64,000 nucleotides of DNA from Mangifera indica (Eukaryota > Streptophyta > Magnoliopsida > Sapindales > Anacardiaceae), in contig NC_058145.1 in NCBI RefSeq assembly GCF_011075055.1, positions 4,807,228-4,871,227 on the forward strand, written 5' to 3'. A program made the position numbers and the translations under genes. The notes beneath the pieces were generated by a model. It saw nothing but the letters and a program-made list of their open reading frames with translations, ran no database searches and was not told the DNA's origin. Shown here in pieces: positions 38,116 through 49,568 of the stretch; within the stretch, counting starts at the first letter, position 1; every line of letters starts with the position of its first letter.

Positions 38116-38420
38116 GGCCAAAGGACTATTTCCTTTCTAAGTTTAGTTATGTTCTCAAAATTACATCCATCAAATTTAAAAATTTTAAAGTTTCATCTAT
38201 TCACTAATTGAGATTAAAATTTTTTATTAAAAGTAATAATAAAATTATTATTTTATTAATAATATTTAAAAAATATAAAACTTATTTTTTTCCTCCTAAA
38301 TTTTAAAAATTAATAACTTTATTTTGTCTAAGGTTTTTAAATTTTGAAAAGTCATATTCTCTCTCCTTCAAACTTAGGTTTTTTTTTTTATCTTTTTCGA
38401 TATTGATAACTTTTTTTTTT
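38116..38420 (+). mobile_element. Truncated left end of a MULE-1-family element
   Basis: GGCCAAAGGACTATTTCCTT followed by TCTAAGTTTAGTTATG repeats the terminal sequence of MULE-1 and its MITEs and stays similar for ~150 bases. No matching right end was found, so the element is cut off or rearranged. Confidence 0.65.
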
Positions 38421-39700
38421 TACTCTGAAACATCAATTAATGTCTCTTCTCTTTAGATCTCTTTGTTAAAAATGAAAAAACATGTTTAATTATGTTTATA
38501 ACATAAACACAAAATTTAACTAATTATTTGAGAAAAAACGTGTTTATTAATAGGAAAGCTTAATTTTTTTGGGAACTTTTTAGACGTGGCATTTATTAAT
38601 AATTCATTTTCTCTATCGCTTCTCCTGCATGCTTCTAGTCTAGCCCTTAGGTTGCCCAATTGCAGACTAGCAGCATCCAACACCCAACAGCAAACTTTTT
38701 AGTTTTCTTCTCGGTTCTCATTTTAAATAATTTTCACTATCCAATCTCTCGTCTTTTTCCAATGACAGTTATTTTGTTATGTGTCAGATGTCTTTTCTTC
38801 CAACCCTATTCAAAAACCAACATGAGGAATGTGTGAGATGTGACTTAGGATTTATCTTTCGAGAGGCCTATTCTATTTTTGTGAATACATACAACTCTTT
38901 TAATATTATAATATTATGCATCCGCTTCAAATTATCACGTGTCAACCGTATAATTACCACCAATGTTAAGATTTAACTGTACTTAAAACATAATAATAAT
39001 TAGGAATTGAGAGATGATATTAAACATCATTTCTACGCTGTTTACAAATATTTGTCACAACCCTTGATTCCATGTACAAAGCTCTTTTTCTCCATCATCA
39101 CACAAACTATTCAGGTGCCTCTAAATACAAACCCTAGTAGAAATTTATCTATTTGAATCAATTTCCTTTGCTTGAATCACGTGGAACTAAGCTTAACATT
39201 TTTCTATTTTCTTATAGAAGGTATGTGTTATTTCAAAATCTAAGGTTTTTTATTGTCATTATTGAGCTTTCATTTGACCAATAATTTACTTAATTATTTA
39301 GTTTATTTGTTGACCAATAATTATTTTAGTGCATTTTTCTAAATGACTTTTTTTGTCTTAAACATATAACCGCATCCAATAAACACGGGTTTCAATATCA
39401 CAAATTCTGAGGTTTTGTCAAAAAAGTTTTCTAAAAATTAATAATCCTTTCAGATAACGTTTTATAATACAGTGCACCCTATTAGGCAAACTATTTTAAC
39501 AAAAAAAACTTGTCCAAACTATTACTTATGTATGATTGGGACAACTTTTTAAAAAATTGTTCGATACAACTTTTATATCTTTTTTATCATGTCAATTGTG
39601 TCATATTTCTTGAATAATATATTTTTAATTGGTGAATATGTATTGACTATATTATTTGGTGTATCCGTGTTTAGTTGTGTTTCGTAAATGAAAAACAGGT
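38421..39700. other. Non-coding stretch, nothing assigned
   Basis: No domain, repeat end or RNA gene was recognised. The plus frame 38779-38976 has no signature. A CAAACCCTAGTAGAAA stretch at ~39129 resembles a plant leader but no coding region follows. Confidence 0.45.
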
Positions 39701-39760
39701 TTTTATGAAGAAATCTCAAGGTTCTTAGACATGTCACATTCAATATAAAGTGTCAAATAT

Positions 39761-39930
39761 GTAGGCGGTGGATGCAAGATTAGAGGCATAATAAGCTAGT
39801 GGTATGATATATATGTTTTATGGTAACAAGTATGTGAGTGGTGGATGCAATACTAGAGGCATAATAAGCTAAAGGTACAATATATATGTTTTATGGAAAC
39901 AAGTATGTTAGTGGTAAATGCGATGATACT
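39761..39930 (+). repeat. 73-bp tandem repeat, about 2.3 copies
   Basis: Units start at 39761, 39834 and 39907 (constant 73-base spacing), each opening with GTxxGxGGTGGATGCAA-like sequence and containing AGAGGCATAATAAGCTA. The third unit decays after ~20 bases. Confidence 0.9.
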
Positions 39931-40155
39931 ACCGAGTATGTAGGTGATCCAATACCAAGGGTCATACTACCAAGTATATGATATGTCGATGATATTATAA
40001 AGGCAAATGTGTTTGATCCATGTGTTCTTTTCATAAGAGTTTTCTCAATTGCATGCAAGACATAGAGAGAAGTGTTTGTGTTTGGCGGTAACAATTCTTC
40101 TCAAGCTTCAACACCTAGATTCGGATATAAGAATGTAAATGTAATTTGTGACGTC

Positions 40156-40345
40156 AAGTTATTGTATTAGGTGTGTGGTGGAACATGGTTATCTAAATGT
40201 AACTTTTTTTTTTAATAAATGTGTCTTCTAATGCTAAGTTATTGTATTATGTAAATGTAGACATACTTATAAATTTATCTTATGACTCAAATTGTTGTAT
40301 TAAATAAGCGCTTGGTGGAACATGATTATATAAATGTAAATGTAT
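40156..40345 (+). repeat. Degenerate tandem repeat at the MULE-2 target
   Basis: AAGTTATTGTATTA recurs at ~40156 and ~40241, with a variant at ~40297, alongside TGGTGGAACATGxTTATxTAAATGTAA at ~40177 and ~40313. The pattern resumes beyond the insertion (49582: AAGTTATTGTACCAAG then TGGAATATTGTTATGTGG). MULE-2 therefore landed inside a pre-existing repeat. Confidence 0.55.
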
Positions 40346-40354
40346 TTATAAATG
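40346..40354. repeat. Left 9-bp target-site duplication of MULE-2
   Basis: TTATAAATG, identical to 49560-49568. Confidence 0.95.
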
Positions 40355-41170
40355 GAGAAATTAATTAAAATAGGCAGCGAATTTGCCGCCTAAATATTTT
40401 TTAGCAAGAATTCTTAACTTTTACCTTTTTAAGCAAATGATATTTTTTATTCCAAAAATACCCTTCATCCTATTTCTTTTCATTTACAGCAGTTTTCACA
40501 GATTAATCTCTTATATTTTAGAGTATACAGATTAAGCTTAATTTTTAATATAATAATTGATACTTATATACTTTTATACATTTACAAAATGATGAACATA
40601 ACTAACAAAATGATGGACATAACTAACACAAGATGTGTGGGTTGTGTCGAGTGAGAAAGGTGCACATCTCTTCGAAATGGTGCGAAAATGAGTGAAAGGG
40701 TGGGCGTTTTCTCAAAACAAAGCATTTTTCCAAGCGGATGCGAAAACGTGTGAAAGGGTGCGACACTTTTGAAAGGGTGTGACATTTTTGAAAGGGTGCG
40801 ACACTTTTGAAAGGGTGCGTGAAAGTGTGTGACAACGCTGAAAGGGTGCGGGTGCATGGAAGGGAGCGACACTTTTGAAAGGTTGCATGAAAGGGTGCAG
40901 GTGTAAGGAAGGATGCAACAATTTTGAAAGGGTACGTGAAAGGGTGAGGGTGCGTGAAAGGGTGTGACAATTTTGAAAGGGTACGGGTGCGGGTGCAGGT
41001 GCATGAAGGCGTGCGTAAGAGGGTACGGGTGCGTGAAGGGGTGCGGGTGCGTGAAAAGGTACTTGAAAGGGTGCGGGCACATGAAGGGGTGTATGAATGG
41101 GTGCCGATGCATGGAAAGGTGCGACACTTTTAAAGGGTGTGACAATTTTTAAAGGGTGCGACAACTCCAC
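40355..41170 (+). repeat. MULE-2 left TIR with ~20-bp repeat cluster
   Basis: 40355-40740 is the unique part of the inverted repeat. 40750-41170 is a cluster of variants of GAAAGGGTGCGACACTTTT, about 20 bases per unit. The minus-strand frames of 115-187 codons here are low-complexity products of the repeat, not genes. Confidence 0.9.
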
Positions 41171-41305
41171 GTTGAGTGAAAAAATTAGTAATAACCTTTC
41201 AACATACAAAGCAAACATAATAAGAAGATCAATAGTTTTGGCCAAAACCAAAATTACTCACCCTCGATTCATTCTCAGCAAACCGTCGTCGAAAAAACTA
41301 CAGCA

Positions 41306-41326
41306 ATGTCATCCGAGTCATCTCAG
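41306..41326 (+). other. Possible first exon of the MULE-2 ULP gene
   Basis: ATG followed by six codons (reading SSESSQ) ends CAG next to GTATGC, a good plant 5' splice site. It sits between the left repeat cluster and the internal cluster. If used, the internal cluster would lie in the first intron. Weak evidence, from signal and position only. Confidence 0.25.
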
Positions 41327-41529
41327 GTATGCACACATTGTTAACATTGATTTGGTTAGATTAGAATAAAGGGATTTTTGAATTGGGATTTAGGTTTTTA
41401 TTTCGTTGGATGTTCGGATGTTGATAGGTTCATTATAGTTTAGAATATGTGATTGATTTTGTCTAATTGATTGTGTTAGTTAGTCGTTAGGGGAGAATGA
41501 AATGTTATTTTGGCAGCACTAATAGACCT

Positions 41530-42390
41530 TCATACACCAGTTCACACATAAACATACCCTTTCACACTTACAGGCGCAACCTTCGACCTTCACGACCTCT
41601 CATATTTTCACGCACCCTAAAACCTTAAACCTTTTCACACTTTCAAGCACCCGCACACCTATTTTCATGCACCCCTTCACATTTTCCCACACCCCTTCAT
41701 ATTTTCCCGCACCCTTTCACATTTTCACGCACTTTTTTCACACTTTCACGCACCCCTTTGCACTTGCGGGCACCCTTTCATATTTTTAGGCACCTCTTCT
41801 CACGTTCACGCACCCTTTCACATTTTCCCACACCCTTTCAAATTTTCATGCACCCTTTCACATTATCCCACACCCTTTCATATTTTCATGCACCCTTTCA
41901 CATTTTCATGCACCCTTTCACACTTTCACACACTCTTTCATACTTTCAAGCACCCTTTCACACTTTCATACACTCTTTTGCACTTTCACGCACCCTTTCA
42001 CATACCCTTTCACATTTTCTCACACCCTTTCACATTTTCTCACACCCTTTCATATTTTCCCACACTCTTTCACATTTTCATACACCTCTTCACATTGTCC
42101 CGCACCCTTTCATATTTTCACACACCCTCTCACATTTTCACGCACCCTTTCACACTTTCACGCACCCTTTCACACTTTCACGCACCCTTTCACATTTTCC
42201 TGCACTATTTCACATTTTCATGCACCCCTTCACACTTTCACGTAACCTTTCACATTTTCATGCACCCCTTCACATTTTCACGCACCCTTTCATATTTTCA
42301 CATATCCTTTCACATTTTCATACACCCTTTCACAATTTCCATGCACCCACTTACACTTCACGCACCCCTTTACACTTTGATGGATTAAAT
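41530..42390 (+). repeat. Internal ~20-bp tandem repeat (CGCACCCTTTCAC family)
   Basis: About 40 units of a ~20-base repeat, consensus close to CGCACCCTTTCACATTTTCA, opposite in orientation to the left cluster and parallel to the right one. It is more regular than either terminal cluster, so likely the most recently expanded. Because 20 is not a multiple of 3 and the unit has no stop in any plus frame, long frames open by default (215 and 166 codons at 41758-42405). They are not supported as proteins. Confidence 0.93.
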
Positions 42391-42429
42391 TGGCTGATAT
42401 TTTAACATTGTAAACCCTTTAACATTTTT

Positions 42430-45235
42430 TGTGGGTTTACCAAGGAATTGGAGTTAATGAACACCCTGGGGAAAAAAGGTATAGCGATACTCATATTTTT
42501 TTGCAAAGTTAAAAGTTAAAGGTCACGTGGAAACGGTCAAGGAATTAGAAATACTCTTACTCATGCCTAGAAAGAATTATTCAAAACAAGTTATTTTGAG
42601 CTGTTTTTAAAGGTGGAGACTTTGGAACATAGCTCTAGTTTATTGCATTTTGTGTTGTTTCAACAAAGCAGTGGTGGGAGAGAAATTATGGTTTCTGCTT
42701 AATAGAGTCAATTGTAGATTTGGCCCTATTGAATTTGTTCTAATTACAGGATTGAAATTCAGTAAGGAGATAGGTAAGAGTAAGGTTATCAGAAAATCAC
42801 AGTTCAAACCAAGGTATTTTGCAGGTAACAAACCTATTGCATACGGTGAACTGGCAACGATATTTAAAGAAAAAGCATAGGAAAGTAATGATAAAGATGT
42901 CATTAAAATATCTACCTTATATCTACTTCATTATGGACTGTTGGGATCAGACAATAGAAAAATTGTATCAGAGCACATTTTTCATATAGTTGATGATTAG
43001 GATACATTTAACTCATATCCATGGGATAAGCTTGTTTAAAGGATGACTGTTAAATCTTTGGGTAAGGCTTTACAAAAAAAGTATAATGAAGTTTCGAAAA
43101 TGTATCCACCATATTCACAAGATATCCCAATATTAACTTATAAGATGCAAGGATATTTATTAGCATTTTAGGTCATATTTACTGTTCTATAATATTAAAT
43201 ACGTTTAGTCTAAATACTCATATATCTTTGATTATTTTATATGTTAATAATATATTTTTTGTATGACAGATCTGGATATACGAGACATTTAATAATTTAG
43301 GAGGTTTTGTCGTCTGTAAATCTCTGAAGAGGATTCCTAGAATATTGAGGTGGAAAAGTTTAGAAGATCCAAGCTGGGAGGAGATTAATCGTATTTTGAA
43401 CTCTTCTGAAGTAAGTTGTTAGGTTGAATAATTCAAATACTTTTAAACATATATTATTTCTACCTTTTAAACAAACTTATTCTAAACATTTTCAGGATGT
43501 TGTTACTCCTCGTTTGATTGCATCCATAGTTGAGAGACAGTCATCCTGTTACAAAGATGTTATGGATTACATTGATGATCAGAAGAATATGATACTGCTC
43601 GTACTGCTATAATATCCCCTCCAGAAATTCAATCTGCACATTTAAGTTAGAGTACTCCTGTTTGTAGGCGACAGAGTACAATTATACGTAGTCCTATGCC
43701 ATCAGCTATGCACCTATATGAGCTTAACCCTGTTATGTTATCACCTCGACCCGTAAAAAGAAAACATACTCATATGGATGCAACCGCATCTGCACGAATA
43801 GATGAAGATAAACTTGAACAACTTTAGGAGCTTATCGAAGGGTTCATGCAAAAAGTTGACAAATGACTTGGAAACATCGACGACCATTAAGTAATACTTG
43901 AAGCACGTCAAACATCGATTGAAGCCAAGTTGATAGAGCTTTAACATACATACCATGCAAACCTGACTGAAGAGGCAGGTCTTTAAAGCATATATGTTGT
44001 TATATTTTTAAATAAGTGATTAATTTTATCTTGACAACTGTTCTTTTTTCTAATTCTAGGATGAGTCAATAGAAGTAGTGATTGAGTTCTCCAGTCATTA
44101 TCTAGCAATCAACTGATGTCACAAATGAAACTCCTATACAACAGCATTCGAGTACTCGTAGGACATTATGAGGAAGGATTGTGAAGAATGGTGAATCACT
44201 TTAGAGCTTATACACTAATCCTTTCAAACAACGTCGTGTGCGAGAGGTTTTTTACCCATCACATCCTAAGGGAGAAAAAAATAACATGTTTAAATATTTG
44301 CAATGGTATAGAGACACTCCCAAAGAGGCAACGACAGTTACTTATTTGTACGGACCATGTGTTAAAAATCAATGGTGGAAGTCCTTATGTGAAGATAACC
44401 AATGGCTATTAGATTAGGTATATACTTTTTTGAACTCATACATGAGATTATTTTCATGTTATATTTTTATTTTGCACTGTTTTTTCACTATATTTATAAT
44501 ATTGTTCCTTCCAACACATTGATAGCTATTTAGTGGTACTACGACATGCGTTTCCATAAGCTAAATAGACTTGTGTGGAAACGTCTTTTGACAAGTGGTT
44601 ACCGCATGAAATAAAGAAACAGAAAAATTGTGGATCCTATAATTATCAGTGGCCATATTATTATTAGAACCGATCGAAGGAATAAATTATCCAAACATAG
44701 ATCAAGGTTATATCTCATGGGCTCACGTTGATTGGGTTTGTCACATTTAAATTGATATTGATATATCATTTTATTAGGCTTATCAATCACAATGTTATTG
44801 ATGGTATTCTTTTCATTGTAGGTGTATGTTCTGATCATTTATGAATGTCAACATTAGGCATGCGGTGAGTTGGACTTAAATGCATGGACTTTGACTGTGT
44901 ATGACTCATCCAGAGCTTTTTTTGACTCTACAGAGAGGTTTACCCAAGCGATGGCACATTATTTTTATCTTCCATCTATTATCAGTACGACAAATTATTA
45001 GGAGTTCTGAGGTCTTGAGCCAAAATTAGAGTCATTGACGATTACGAGATGTGTGGATATACCACAACAAGGCTCCGCCTCCGGTGATTGCAAGATATTC
45101 TCATTATATATTTTAGAGTATCTTGCCACTGGACGTGATTTTGATTTTCATGAAAAAAAATGCTTCCCACATGCGTTGCATTATTGCATCAAAGATATGG
45201 AAGCACGACAACAATTCACATTCTTCATGATTTTT
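42430..45235 (+). pseudogene. DUF1985/ULP1-type cysteine protease gene of MULE-2, broken
   Basis: ULP1 proteases (peptidase C48) cleave SUMO-type tails; what the transposon versions cut is unknown. 42650-42880 is DUF1985: GEKLWFLLNRVNCRFGPIEF and VLITGLKF. Splice-like joints are visible: acceptor GTATGACAG at 43268, exon 43269-43409 (IWIYETFNNLGGF to NRILNSSE), donor GTAAGT at 43410, acceptor TTTTCAG before 43496, continuing in frame as DVVTPRLIASIVERQ. The protease domain keeps His (44852-44854), Asp in LTVYDSS (44903-44905), Gln in DIPQQ and Cys in SGDCKIF (45089-45091), with the family order and spacing. The codon after the His, normally Trp, is a stop, and other stops lie in 42880-44640 and at ~45000. 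Probably dead. Confidence 0.85.
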
Positions 45236-45899
45236 TGTATTATATTTAAACTTATGTATATTATCATTTTTTCGTATATTATGAAAAATTTGTATATTTA
45301 TTTTGTATTGGTTGGTTGAGGTTTATGCATGGATTAATTAGTTGCATTTCCTAAATTAATTTGCATATTTTTATTTGCTTAATGTATATCATCATCATCT
45401 ATTTGCTTATATAATTTTAAAATGTTGATATGGTTGGAGTTTGGGTTGATGGATATATATATATTATAGTGTTGTATCTTTGATTTTGGTTTATATAGGT
45501 AGGGAACTGTCGAAATTATAGAGGAAATGTTGTCAAAATTTTTTAAACTAATGTATAAACCAAACCGATGATGATTACTAAATAGTTTTACCTTTACTGT
45601 TAGTTCGCTTTGATGATTACATTACAAGCTTAGTGTCCTAATTAGAGTTTTTTGCAACTTATACATCTCTAATTTTCTTTTCATGCTCAAGTTGCATGCT
45701 TAAGTTTTATTGTTAAAATAATGAATTAGTACGGGGTAAGAAAATGAAAAGGGCAAGCTAGCAACAGTCTAAACCAATGCCAACTATTTTCCTCCGTAAA
45801 GACAAATTTTGCAATCATCCAAAAGACATTCAACATATACCAGATGCAGAAGCAGTTGAACATATCTGATTTGCATTATCTTAAGTTATATTCTTCCTA
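45236..45899. other. Non-coding gap between the convergent MULE-2 genes
   Basis: AT-rich, no recognised domain; presumably the 3' ends of both genes. Confidence 0.5.
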
Positions 45900-48553
45900 G
45901 CAAAACCATATCTGGTGAATATGTTGGAGCCTAAGGTTAGGGATTTGTACAAACTAAATAATCGGTTGTATTCTACTTGACGTACTTCTTCCCCTTTAGA
46001 TGTTTCCTATTATGTTCAGAAAAACGATCGGAACGTCGACATTCAATTTATGATGGATGAACTATACAAATTTCTTTAGGTTGCACCTATTCAGATATAT
46101 CACCCAATGGTTTTACACTCTTCCTAAAAACTGCTTTCCAATATTTAGGTGAGTAATATTTATTCACTCATAGGTAACAAATTGAGAGGTTTTGAAATGT
46201 GTGCATGCTATTTGTGATAGTTGAAATTTCTTACAGCTGCATTCTTTTGTTGCAAGATTGACTTTAGTGATTGGTCTACAAGAACTATGCACTTTATATC
46301 TATCAATGGTTATTGGTTTGACAATCATATTGGTTGATTTGCGGATATGACTAGCTAACTTTTCTTCAACCCATGGAGTCAGAGGATGAGTACAAGTATT
46401 TGCATGAGCGCACAAACACTGAAATATTAGTAATTTATGAATTCATACATGTATCAAATTAGTTACACTCACAAATGATCGTACCTGTCATATTACATCG
46501 AGTATAAATCCATTTTTGTAAAGTCAAACGTAGAAATTCAAGGAGCATCATCACTGGCAATTTGCGTATGTGTCGTGCCAAAGCATTAAACAACTTGGCA
46601 ATATTTGTGGTCATAATATTATATCGGATACCGAGAAAGTGAGCACAAGCCCACTGTGTATAGTCAATTCCTTTCAAATAAGCTGCTGCAGTGGGGTTTT
46701 CAGCTTTAATCATATGTAAAGCCTCTTCAAAATCTTCTATTCAATAACCTTTGCTTCTCTCCAAAATAATTCTTCTATATGTTTTGTTTACTTGTATCGA
46801 GCACGCATATTCCCCTTTATATGATGGTTACACTATCCATGATACGTATTTGGAAACACTTCTCTCAAGCAATAAGTGATGGCATAGTGCCTACCTGAGA
46901 TGATTGCTAGATTTGGGAGCTCCCCAATACATTTGTGTAACACTCGGAGAAACAAGGTCCAAGTAATCGTTTCCTCATTTCCTCCAACTCCAAAAGTAAC
47001 TAGATAAATTTGATTGTTTTCATCCTTACCTATTGCAATAAAAAGTGTATCCCAGTATTGACCTTTCAGGAGCGCCTCGTCAATACAAATAATAGGACGA
47101 CAGTACTCACAGAATGCTTTAACGGAGCATTCTAAAGCCATAAAGACAAATTGAAACCGATTATCTGAGTCAGTGTCTATTTGTATAATAGTGTCAGGGT
47201 TTCATTGTTGAAGGTTATAACAAAATATCGATAATACTCTAAATGACTCCTCGGGTGAACCTTTTATCTCATTCAATGCCCAATTCTTTGCATACCAAGC
47301 TTGTGCATAAGATATATCAATTTGATACCTATTTGTCATATCTGTTATGATATCTTTCGGCCTATACACACGATCACTTGTAGTAAATAATGTCTGTAAT
47401 ATTTTTCCAAATGCCCTTTTACTTATTTGCCTATGATGAGGTCTTATGACATCACGAGGACAAATATGTGTTCCTAAATTATGCAACATAAATATATTGT
47501 TGTTACTTAACTTTACCCCTCCTACTTTCCATTTGCATTATTGATGCACACACTTTATATCCTATCTTTTTTTATTTGAACTCGAAACCTTGAATTGATA
47601 ACCATTTTCTAATGCATCTCTATATAATGTATCTATTAAAACTTGTTTAGATGCAAATTGGTTTATTACATTGAATTTTCCATTTGATGGTGCAGCTGTA
47701 TGATTTCAATTCCCTCATTTTCAATATCTTGATAAGGTTCTAGACCATCAAAAAATATATTAGAACTATGATGCATTAGAGTAATGTCAACTAAACTTTT
47801 AGGCACTGTCACTAACATACCAACCTCTGTATCATCAATAACATCATCACCTATTTCAGCACCACCAATGTCACTGCCACCATTATAATCCCTATCGCCC
47901 TCATCATCACAACCACGATATTTATCTTTTTCTTTGAAGTGAATATCATTTATTAGTAAATCATCTGTTTGATAACAGCCTTCGGGTGTACCCCATATTG
48001 GTTCTGGGCCTCTTTCACCATATGCCTAGTCTTGAGACGGAGGATTTCAATCAACATCATTCTCAATACCGTCATGATGATGGTTTTTATTTACCCTACT
48101 ATTTTCTGGTACACTTTCTGGTTGTGTATATATGTTATCTATGGAATGAACTTCAGTTGATGGATTTTCATGAATCCCTTGATGAAGCTCTTGTTTTATT
48201 TGTGAATATTGTTCATAATTACCTCGAAATTCAATTTGTTGTATCACCACTTCAAGAAATAAGGGAGACCTTTTGCATGACTTACATAACTACATCATCA
48301 TTCAAATATTGTAATCATCTTTTAATAAATAAGGCAAATCACTAAACTCTGTTAAATTTGACATATAAATTTTTATCTCATTATAACTTTGATTGATACC
48401 TAAACGAGAACATACTCCTTCTACAAATCCGTCGTAATTGATTTTTCTATTAGTTGAAAATAATTTATGAACTCTACCGATATATTTTAAATTATTACTA
48501 TCTTTATTGTGCCATTGCCTACCAAATCCGAGCATGAACATCATTCCTACCAT
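45900..48553 (-). pseudogene. MuDR-type transposase of MULE-2, catalytic residues lost
   Basis: Minus strand, domains in normal order. 48302-48553 is the N-terminus (MLGFGRQW, KLFSTNRKINYDGFVEGV, RLGINQS). 48047-48250 is an acidic linker. 47202-47489 is the MuDR DNA-binding region (CPRDVIRPHHRQISKRAFGK, NRYQIDISYAQAWYAKNWAL). 46833-47141 starts the DDE domain: ICIDEALLKG with the first Asp (47079-47081), but IISGRHYAI has Gly (46893-46895) where the family has Asp. 46459-46713 reads TTNIAKLFNAL with Lys (~46595) where a Glu is expected. 46164-46415 holds an intact SWIM zinc finger, CSC...CTH. About 45950-46020 a basic HNRKHLKGKK tail follows. Frames are separated by stops or introns. Unlikely to be catalytic. 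Confidence 0.9.
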
Positions 48554-48839
48554 TTTTTCTAATCAATGGATTCAAGAAAAGAAATATGAGGTTGGTTTAG
48601 AATAAAGCAAATTTGGAATAATAAAAATAAATGAAGAAAAAGATGTTTATGAAATAACAGGAAAGAGTTCTTTCTAGAACAAGTAAATTGTTTTATAAAT
48701 ATTGTAGTAAATACTTTCATCTATCTCAAATCTACCCTATCTAAATATTAATGAAAGAAATGAATTTTCTTCTAGTTCAATGAATTAATTTTTAAATTTT
48801 TTAATGAAAGTGTTTTCATTACAGCTGATGAATTGTGCA

Positions 48840-49559
48840 TGCATACATGCATGCACACGCCCTTGGAGAATATGACGCACCATGCATGCACCCATGGAGA
48901 GAATGACGTACCTTTTACGATTTTCATGCACCTTTCAAAGTGTCACACCCTTCCACGCACTCCTTCAGCGTTGCCACATCTTTCAGGCACCCTAAAGCAT
49001 TGCCACACCCTTTCACTCACCCCTTCAGCTTTGTCGCACTCTTTCACGCACCCCTTCAGCATTGTCGCACTCTTTCACATACTCTTTCAAAAGTGTCGCA
49101 CCCTTTCACACACCCCTTCAGAAATTCAAGCACCATTTCACACATTTTTGTACCTACTCAGAAAAACGTACCGTTTTGAGAAAATGCCTACCTTTTCACT
49201 CATTTTTGCATCGTTTCGAAGAGACACGCACCCTTTCTCATGTGACACAACCCACACATCCTGTGTTAATTATGTCTATCATTTTGTAAATGTATAAAAG
49301 TATATAAATATCAATTGTTATATCAAAAATTAATCTGTTTTTCATCTGTAAATCTTATTCATTACAGAAAAATTAAGCATAATCTGTATACTCTGAAATA
49401 TAAGAGATTAATCTATGAAAGCTGTTGTAAATGAAAATAAATAGGATGAAGGATATTCTTGGAATGAAAAATATCATTTGCTTAAAAAGGTAAAAGTGAA
49501 GAATTCTTGCCGAAAAAGGTTTAGGTGGCAAATTTGCTACGTATTTTAGTTAATTTCCC
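48840..49559 (-). repeat. MULE-2 right TIR with ~20-bp repeat cluster
   Basis: Mirror of 40355-41170: 48930-49180 repeats CACACCCTTTCACGCACC-like units, then the unique inverted repeat to 49559. ATGCATGCATACATGCATGC-like sequence marks its inner edge near 48836. The plus frames of 75-154 codons here come from the repeat. Confidence 0.9.
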
Positions 49560-49568
49560 TTATAAATG
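49560..49568. repeat. Right 9-bp target-site duplication of MULE-2
   Basis: TTATAAATG, identical to 40346-40354. Confidence 0.95.

Larger units (their letters stand above)
40355..49559. mobile_element. 9.2-kb Kaonashi-like MULE carrying a ULP1 protease (MULE-2)
   Basis: A 9205-bp Mutator-like element with an exact 9-bp duplication. Its ends, GAGAAATTAATTAAAATAGG and the reverse complement of the right end GGGAAATTAACTAAAATACG, begin terminal inverted repeats that pair for at least 400 bases and pass into ~20-bp repeat clusters. Inside are a plus-strand DUF1985/ULP1-protease gene (42430-45235) and a minus-strand MuDR-type transposase (45900-48553), convergent. Plant MULEs carrying ULP1-like proteases are known (Kaonashi elements of Arabidopsis and relatives). 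Placement in that group is inferred from this gene content. Confidence 0.93.

Noticed and set aside
40582..41251. Minus-strand frames of 115-187 codons at the left end of MULE-2
   Set aside because: Same cause: low-complexity readings of the terminal repeat cluster, overlapping in three frames.
40750..42390. CRISPR array
   Set aside because: The repeats are contiguous variants of ~20 bases without unique spacers, in plant DNA inside a transposon.
41758..42405. Long plus-strand frames (215 and 166 codons) with repeated His/Pro/Phe/Ser composition
   Set aside because: They are translations of the ~20-bp tandem repeat. The unit has no stop in any plus frame, so openness is automatic, and two overlapping frames are open at once.
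48833..49297. Plus-strand 154-codon frame at the right end of MULE-2
   Set aside because: Mirror of the left-end frames, read from the inverted repeat cluster.
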